In this document: in pieces, positions 15,369-19,880 of the stretch
Layout: the number at the start of each line of letters is the position of its first letter
Position numbering within the stretch: the first letter of the stretch is position 1
Program-made: the position numbers and the translations under genes
Assembly: GCA_963626085.1 (NCBI GenBank)
Contig: CAVFVJ010000024.1
Location: 1-19,880 of the forward strand
Length of the DNA: 19,880 nucleotides
Reading direction: 5' to 3'
From: Colivivens sp963626085
GTDB taxonomy: Bacteria; Bacteroidota; Bacteroidia; Bacteroidales; Bacteroidaceae
Notes under the pieces: model-generated
The model's input: only the letters and a program-made list of their open reading frames with translations
Told to the model about the DNA's origin: nothing
The model's database searches: none

Positions 15369-16031
15369 ATGTTGGAAACAATCACTATAAGGAATCTCCT
15401 GCCCACTGTGTTTGTGGGGATGGAGGACACTGACAGGATACGCTCTTCCCAGATTTGGGAAGAGCCTTCTTTCGTGTTCCACCGTGGATGCCGGCTGTGC
15501 GTGCAGGCAGAGTCGGGAAGCGGTAAGTCGTCCCTGCTGAGTTTCATATTCGGGAACAGAACGGACTATAATGGTGAGATACTCTTTGACGGAGAAGATG
15601 TGAAATCCTTCGGCGTGGGCAAGTGGTGTGAGATACGCACACGTGCCATATCGCTGCTTCCACAGGACATGGGTCTCTTCCCGGAGTTGACGGTGGCGCA
15701 GAACATCGACCTGAAGAACAACCGCACAGGCCACAAGAACCGCGGACAGATTACCGACATGCTGGACAGGGTGGGGATTGCCGACAAATACAATGTACCT
15801 GTAGGCAAGTTGAGCATCGGACAGATGCAGAGGGTAGCCCTCGTCCGTTCTGTATGCCAACCCTTTGACTTCATCTTCCTCGACGAACCGGTCAGTCACC
15901 TTGATGTCCGCAACAACAAGGTGGTCGCTGACATAATCATGGAGGAGGCAAGCCAGCAGGGGGCAGGCATCATCGCTACGTCAGTCGGCAACCATCTCTT
16001 GCTCGATGACGCACAATTCATATCATTGTAA
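15369..16031 (+). CDS. ABC transporter ATP-binding protein (atypical P-loop and H-loop)
   Basis: A 220-residue ATPase encoded between a lipoprotein and an FtsX-like permease, presumably their energy source. Visible elements: P-loop AESGSGKSS (47-55, with Ala for the first Gly), Q-loop LLPQDMGLFPELT (Q99), signature LSIGQMQRVAL (148-158; SIGQ rather than SGGQ), Walker B FIFLDEP (168-174), and D-loop SHLD (176-179). The H-loop position reads ATSVGNH: Ser205 stands where the switch His is expected and the nearest His is H209. The start ATG lies 36 nt after the DUF4836 stop; 49 nt separate it from the permease. Confidence 0.9.
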   Translation: MLETITIRNLLPTVFVGMEDTDRIRSSQIWEEPSFVFHRGCRLCVQAESGSGKSSLLSFIFGNRTDYNGEILFDGEDVKSFGVGKWCEIRTRAISLLPQDMGLFPELTVAQNIDLKNNRTGHKNRGQITDMLDRVGIADKYNVPVGKLSIGQMQRVALVRSVCQPFDFIFLDEPVSHLDVRNNKVVADIIMEEASQQGAGIIATSVGNHLLLDDAQFISL

Positions 16032-16080
16032 TATGTCTAACCCAAAGTGTTAATAGTAAAAAACAGTCGTTAAATTCGGA

Positions 16081-17304
16081 ATGGGAAAGAAATTCAACAA
16101 TGAGATATGGAGTCTCCTGCGGAAGAATGTATCCAGAGGACAGCTGTTCGGTTATGCAATCGCTAACCTGGTGGGGCTTTCCGTGATTCTTGTAGGTGTG
16201 CTGTTCTTTGCCGACAGCCAAAAGTCTATATCCGATGACGACCGTTACTTCTCCGATGACTACATAGTGCTTTCAAAGAAAGTGAGGGGCATCGGGTTCA
16301 CTCCAGTGGCTTTCTCTGAAGAAGAGATTGCGGACTTGCAGAAACAGAAGTGGGTGACAAAGGTAGGGCGGTTCACCGCCTCGCAGTTTGCTGTCAATGC
16401 TTCCGTGAACATGGGCGGCAGAGGACTCTCCACATACCTTTTCTTCGAGTCTGTCCCCGATGATTTCTTTGATGTCATCCCCAGGGACTGGACTTTCGAC
16501 CCCCAGGATAGGTTCGTGCCCATCATATTGAGCAAGGACTACCTCACACTCTATAATTTCGGGTTTGCCATACCGCAAGGCTTGCCGCAGGTGAGCGAGA
16601 GGATAGTGGGGGCTGTGCCCATCACCCTCCGTCTGACAGGCAAGGAGAACGAGACTGAGTATTTCGAGGCCGCTGTAGTGGGGTTCTCATCACGGTTGAA
16701 CACCATCGCCGTGCCGCAGAGCTTCATGGACTGGGCGAACCGTAAGTATTTCTCCGGTGAGACTCCCGACCCGTCGCGCCTGATTGTGAAGATTGACAGG
16801 TTTGAGTCCGGCCCGATGGACGGATACTTCAATGAACACGAGATAGAGGTGGCAGGCGACAAGGAACAGACGGGAAACATATCGGCGTTCCTCCGGGTGG
16901 TGTCGAGCGTGGTCGCTTCGAACGGTGTGGTCATCAGTCTGCTTGCACTTTTCATCCTGACGCTGTCAATCTTCCTCCTGCTACAGAAGAGCAAGGAGAC
17001 GCTGAGGAAACTGATGCTTCTGGGTTTCTCTCCAATGGAGATAAGCCGCTACTACGAGATGATTGTGATTGTAGCCAATACGGTCATTACTGTACTGGCA
17101 ACGTCCATTACCGTCTGCTGTCGTACACTGTGGTCAAGTCAACTACAGGAAATCGGACTTGGCGGTGCGTCCGTAGTGCCAACCTTGTGTACCGCACTGG
17201 CGTACCTCGTCTGTGTGACTTCGTTCAATGTCTATGTCATCCGCAAACGACTGTACGGCATTTGGGGCACTTCCTTCAAACTGACGGGCAGGAAGCGTTT
17301 GTGA
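16081..17304 (+). CDS. FtsX-like ABC transporter permease
   Basis: A 407-residue membrane protein with the four-helix MacB/FtsX layout: one N-terminal helix (about 23-45), a periplasmic region of about 230 residues, and three C-terminal helices (about 281-302, 325-348, 363-388). The segment KSKETLRKLMLLGFSPMEISRYYEMI, after the second helix, resembles the cytoplasmic loop of FtsX-domain proteins, where the ATPase docks. It is the third gene of the putative DUF4836-ATPase-permease operon. The last coding part, FNVYVIRKRLYGIWGTSF, is repeated in diverged form at 19649-19712. This suggests that the gene's 3' end has been replaced or duplicated by an insertion event. Confidence 0.85.
   Translation: MGKKFNNEIWSLLRKNVSRGQLFGYAIANLVGLSVILVGVLFFADSQKSISDDDRYFSDDYIVLSKKVRGIGFTPVAFSEEEIADLQKQKWVTKVGRFTASQFAVNASVNMGGRGLSTYLFFESVPDDFFDVIPRDWTFDPQDRFVPIILSKDYLTLYNFGFAIPQGLPQVSERIVGAVPITLRLTGKENETEYFEAAVVGFSSRLNTIAVPQSFMDWANRKYFSGETPDPSRLIVKIDRFESGPMDGYFNEHEIEVAGDKEQTGNISAFLRVVSSVVASNGVVISLLALFILTLSIFLLLQKSKETLRKLMLLGFSPMEISRYYEMIVIVANTVITVLATSITVCCRTLWSSQLQEIGLGGASVVPTLCTALAYLVCVTSFNVYVIRKRLYGIWGTSFKLTGRKRL
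17214..17278 (+). repeat. Left copy of permease 3'-end direct repeat
   Basis: These 65 bp within the permease gene align with 19649-19712 with six mismatches and a one-base gap by eye. The two copies bracket about 2.4 kb. Several of the mismatches are third-position changes in the permease reading frame. Confidence 0.85.
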
Positions 17305-17473
17305 TTCGCCCAAAAAAACAGTGCTTTGCTTGTGTCTTTGAAGTGAAGAAGGATAGAAGCAGATACAGTGAGGAGGCTCTTTCAGTCACCGCCAAGATTC
17401 TTTTTGAGTTTCATAGTAGTAAAAAGAAAATATTTTCACATATATAGGGCGAAAGTCCCGTTTCTTTTCGTAA
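17305..17473. other. Short region after the permease, no recognised gene
   Basis: No gene is recognised. One plus frame is open to a TAG at 17445-17447 and reads FEVKKDRSRYSEEALSVTAK in its middle. This looks protein-like but has no start codon of its own and I do not recognise it; it may be another gene fragment brought in with the block. Confidence 0.4.
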
Positions 17474-17791
17474 CCTCTTATAAAGGACATCGAAAAGAAG
17501 GTGAGTGAGCTGATGAAGGACGCAAAGGATGAGATATAGAAGCCGCAGGGCATCATCCCCTACGTGTTGACGGGTGATGAGCATTGTCTCGACCTCCGTA
17601 CTTTCTCGGAGAAAGTAAAACTTGCCGTTTGGGAAAAGCAAAACCACAAGTGTGCTTTATGTGGCAAGGATTTCGATTACGTGTTTATGGAGGGCGACCA
17701 TATCACACCTTGGCGTGATGGAGGTAGAACCACCATAGAGAACTGCCAGATGCTCTGTAGGGAATGTAACCGAAGAAAGGGTAGTAAATAG
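17474..17791 (+). pseudogene. C-terminal remnant of an HNH nuclease, probably DUF262/GmrSD-like, with in-frame TAG
   Basis: In one frame the sequence reads DIEKKVSELMKDAKDEI, a TAG stop (17537-17539), then KPQGIIPYVLTGDEHCLDLR and an HNH domain. The domain has CALCGKDF (first CxxC), GDHITPW (catalytic His), GGRTTIEN (Asn), and CQMLCRECNRRKG (second CxxC), ending at a TAG (17789-17791). The pattern 'G.DEHLxLRxF..K.K.AVWExQ..xCxxCG' is, from memory, the C-terminus of DUF262-HNH proteins, related to GmrSD-type modification-dependent enzymes. The DUF262 part is absent and a TAA (17471-17473) ends the frame upstream. The HNH portion alone (from GTG 17564, 75 residues) could be translated, but decay is the simpler explanation. 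Confidence 0.75.
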
Positions 17792-17843
17792 CACCCGGTC
17801 ACATGAAAATAGGGCTCGATGCCGGTAGACAGAGGCTTAGTAG

Positions 17844-17862
17844 GTGACGTGTCTCACGTCAC
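17844..17862 (-). repeat. Hairpin element, copy 2 (inverted orientation)
   Basis: GTGACGTG (17844-17851) and CACGTCAC (17855-17862) around TCT, preceded by GTAG. Read on the minus strand it is stem, AGA loop, stem, then CTAC, the same arrangement as copy 1 at 12494. A degenerate relative TGTGTCTCACA lies at about 17869-17879. Confidence 0.6.
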
Positions 17863-17898
17863 ATCATGTGTGTCTCACAACGCATCACCAGCGAAGAG

Positions 17899-17967
17899 TG
17901 CGGTGGGACACAGTTTACATGTGCGGTGGGACACGGTTTACATGTGCGGTGGGACACCGCACCTACT
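17899..17967 (+). repeat. 23-bp tandem repeats ending in hairpin element copy 3
   Basis: TGCGGTGGGACAC starts at 17899, 17922 and 17945, an exact 23-bp period. The first two units continue with (A/G)GTTTACATG. The third turns into GTGCGGTG (17944-17951), GGA, CACCGCAC (17955-17962), a perfect 8-bp hairpin followed by CTACTA, as in copy 1 at 12494. Relative to copy 1, two stem positions differ and both are compensated on the other arm. Confidence 0.7.
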
Positions 17968-18037
17968 ATGTTTCAGTCTGCCGACAGGTACTTTTAGCCC
18001 TTACCAACGATTCGTTTACAGAAATTCTTTCCAGACT

Positions 18038-18069
18038 TTTGGCAGTCTCGTTTGTTTGTCATATATTTG
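18038..18069 (+). promoter_or_regulatory. Promoter of the full-length AAA-ATPase-like gene
   Basis: TTTG (18038-18041), a 20-nt spacer, then TATATTTG (18062-18069): a full match to the Bacteroidetes consensus TTTG-N19-21-TAnnTTTG. The ATG at 18089 is 19 nt after the -7 box. Confidence 0.8.
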
Positions 18070-18088
18070 CAGCAAGAAAAGTTGAAGT

Positions 18089-19663
18089 ATGGCAACGAGA
18101 TTATATCCGATAGGTATTCAGACATTTGAGCGTATCCGTAAGGAGGACTGGTTTTACGTAGACAAGACTGAGTATGTGTACCACATGACACATACCGATG
18201 GCACGTATTTTATTCTTAGTCGTCCGCGTCGATTCGGCAAGTCACTGTTGGTGTCCACATTCAAGAGTTATTTCGAAGGCCGGAAGGAACTGTTCGAAGG
18301 ACTTGCCATGGAAAAACTGGAGACAGAGTGGAATGAGTACCCCGTACTGCACTTTGACATGAGCCGCGGCAAGCATCAGGGCAAAGACGAACTGGAGGAG
18401 TATCTGAACTATATGCTGGATGATCAGGAGAAGAAGTTCGGTATTACTGAACACCGCAATGGCGTGAACAACAGATTCTCTGATTTGATACAGTCTGTAT
18501 ACCGTAAGACGGGCAAGCAGGTGGTTGTGCTCATCGATGAATATGACGCACCATTGCTTGACGTGGTGCATGAGGATACGCAGTTGCCTGTCCTCCGCAA
18601 TGTGATGCGCAACTTCTACAGCCCTTTGAAGGCAGCCGAGCCGATGCTGCGCTTCGTGTTCATGACAGGTATCACGAAGTTCTCGCAACTGAGCATATTC
18701 AGCGAGTTGAACAATATAAAGAATGTCTCCATGGACGAATCGTATGCCGGCATCTGTGGAATTACAAGGGAGGAGATGCTCACTCAGATGAGTGACGGTA
18801 TAGACGCACTTGCAGCAAAACTGAAGCTGAGCCGTGAGGAGGCTGTCACGAAGCTTACTGACCAGTACGACGGCTACCACTTCACATGGCCTTCGCCTGA
18901 TGTGTTCAATCCGTTCAGTTTGCTCAACTGTTTTGCCGATGGTAAACTGGGTGCCTACTGGTTCGGTTCCGGCACACCCACTTACCTGATTAATATGATG
19001 AGGAAGTTTGGGGTGTTGCCGTCCCAGCTTGGACGGGTGAGGGCAACTGCATATTCTTTCGATGCTGCTACAGAGACGATGACCTCAATGATACCGTTGC
19101 TGTACCAGAGCGGTTATCTCACTATAAAGGACTATGACAGCGAACGAGATGTCTATACGCTTGACTTTCCGAACAAGGAAATAAGAGTGGGATTGTATGC
19201 CAGTCTGTTGCCTGGTTATATGGGTTCTGGAGTTGATGAGGGAAGGGTAGTCATAGCGGATATGTCCGCTTGTCTGAACAGTCGGGACGTTGACGGTGCG
19301 TTGCAACTCCTTGCAGACTTTCTAGAGACAGTGCCGTACTGCGTCAACACCAACTACGAGGGTCACTGGCAGCAGACGCTTTATATCATCTTTGCCCTGC
19401 TCACTAACTACCGCATACAGGTGGAGCAGCACACCGCCAAGGGACGCATCGACATCACGCTCGAAACGGCAACAACCATTTATGTGATGGAACTGAAACT
19501 GAACGGCAGTGTGGAGGATGCTCTTGCGCAGATAGAGGCAAAACACTATGCCGATGCCTTCAAGATGCAACCGAAGCCTGTGGTTAAGGTCGGCATGAAC
19601 TTCATGCTGAAGGATGGGGTGAACACGCTGGAGTGGAAGGTTGTGGGATGTGACGTCGTTTAA
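18089..19663 (+). CDS. AAA-ATPase-like / PD-(D/E)XK (PDDEXK_9) nuclease-family protein, full length
   Basis: A 524-residue protein, full length for this Bacteroidetes family (AAA-ATPase-like PF09820 plus PDDEXK_9 PF08011). N-terminal part: YPIGIQTFERIR (6-17), degenerate P-loop LSRPRRFGKS (43-52) without the first Gly of a Walker A, Walker B-like VVVLIDEYDAPLLD (145-158), and GITKFSQLSIFSELNNI (194-210). C-terminal nuclease: a possible first acidic residue E424 in NYEGHWQ, GRID with D455, the ELK motif (E468-K470), and the QIEAKHYA helix (Q481, K485, Y487). The predicted activity is ATP-dependent nucleic-acid cleavage, but the biological role is unknown. The last codons (CDVV and stop) fall inside the repeated permease 3' end, so the natural C-terminus was probably altered at the junction. 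The paralogue at 1315-2601 lacks the nuclease. Confidence 0.88.
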   Translation: MATRLYPIGIQTFERIRKEDWFYVDKTEYVYHMTHTDGTYFILSRPRRFGKSLLVSTFKSYFEGRKELFEGLAMEKLETEWNEYPVLHFDMSRGKHQGKDELEEYLNYMLDDQEKKFGITEHRNGVNNRFSDLIQSVYRKTGKQVVVLIDEYDAPLLDVVHEDTQLPVLRNVMRNFYSPLKAAEPMLRFVFMTGITKFSQLSIFSELNNIKNVSMDESYAGICGITREEMLTQMSDGIDALAAKLKLSREEAVTKLTDQYDGYHFTWPSPDVFNPFSLLNCFADGKLGAYWFGSGTPTYLINMMRKFGVLPSQLGRVRATAYSFDAATETMTSMIPLLYQSGYLTIKDYDSERDVYTLDFPNKEIRVGLYASLLPGYMGSGVDEGRVVIADMSACLNSRDVDGALQLLADFLETVPYCVNTNYEGHWQQTLYIIFALLTNYRIQVEQHTAKGRIDITLETATTIYVMELKLNGSVEDALAQIEAKHYADAFKMQPKPVVKVGMNFMLKDGVNTLEWKVVGCDVV

Positions 19664-19712
19664 TGTCTATGTTATCCGCAAACGACTGTACCGTGTTTGG
19701 GCACTTCCTTCA
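19649..19712 (+). repeat. Right copy of permease 3'-end repeat (displaced gene end)
   Basis: Aligns with 17214-17278. In frame it reads SFNVYVIRKRLYRVW, as in the permease, then loses frame through one missing G. With that base restored it would continue GTSFMS and stop at a TGA. It therefore looks like the severed 3' end of a permease gene of the same kind. The stop codon of the ATPase gene lies inside it. Confidence 0.8.
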
Positions 19713-19880
19713 TGTCATGAAGCAGGCTATTAATGGGCATTTCTTTGTAAAATGGGAGCCTATTTATTGTCGTTGAATTTATTTTTCTATATTTTTATTT
19801 AATTCGTTTGGTTTGTATTATAATTTTACTAAAGTTTCCCACACCCCTCTGACGTGCTACAGATATTATAAAAGCCTCCT
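19713..19880. other. AT-rich intergenic end of window
   Basis: No gene, strong hairpin or TAnnTTTG box was recognised here. Confidence 0.5.

Noticed and set aside
17819..18113. Two overlapping small frames with WDTVYMCGGT-type repeats
   Set aside because: They are translations of the 23-bp tandem repeat and hairpin elements, and they overlap each other and the promoter of the next gene.

Overview
The window looks like a chromosomal segment of a Bacteroidales bacterium, most probably Prevotellaceae. Eight genes or transcripts carry the Bacteroidetes -7 box TAnnTTTG a short distance upstream. Shine-Dalgarno sites are not conspicuous. The gene families (DUF4836 lipoprotein, paralogous AAA-ATPase-like/PDDEXK_9 proteins, AAA/DUF4143 remnants, split MacB, PMCA-type Ca2+ ATPase) are typical of that order. 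The genus is an inference.

Layout. 1-813 (minus): an AbiE-type (type IV) toxin-antitoxin pair whose toxin runs off the left edge. The antitoxin promoter overlaps a perfect inverted repeat. 814-1314: a gene-free stretch with three related small hairpins and a G9/C6 hairpin. 1315-2601 (minus): an AAA-ATPase-like protein that ends exactly where its nuclease domain should begin. 2692-7229 (minus): a tripartite export operon in the order outer-membrane channel, lipoprotein adaptor, ABC ATPase, ABC permease. 7427-7799 (minus): RNase P RNA with a well-placed promoter. 7936-9264 (minus): an NhaC-type Na+/H+ antiporter, divergent from 9453-12314 (plus), a PMCA-type Ca2+ P-type ATPase with two apparent extra helices. 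12315-13200: an accessory patch with phased CACTCGAGTG palindromes, a CACGTCAC hairpin element, and a DUF4143 gene that has lost its ATPase core but keeps a promoter with three phased direct repeats. 13243-13497: a small CD225/dispanin membrane protein. 13620-17304 (plus): an apparent operon of DUF4836 lipoprotein, ABC ATPase and FtsX-like permease. 17305-19712: an accessory block with a broken HNH nuclease gene, hairpin and tandem repeats, and a full-length AAA-ATPase-like/PDDEXK_9 gene. It is closed by a second, diverged copy of the permease 3' end.

How the parts relate. Three units are ordinary envelope and ion-homeostasis functions: the MacAB/TolC-like exporter, the Na+/H+ and Ca2+ transporters, and the DUF4836-ABC operon. 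Between them lie patches of accessory DNA carrying defence- or mobility-associated families in intact, truncated and decayed states, together with small structured repeats. The strongest unexplained signals are three. First, the ~65-bp duplication of the permease 3' end bracketing 17.2-19.7 kb looks like the footprint of an integrated cassette without a visible integrase. Second, a hairpin repeat family has compensatory stem changes and a conserved CTAC flank. Third, one AAA-ATPase-like paralogue has lost its nuclease at the domain boundary. I did not find a complete, clearly novel multi-gene system.
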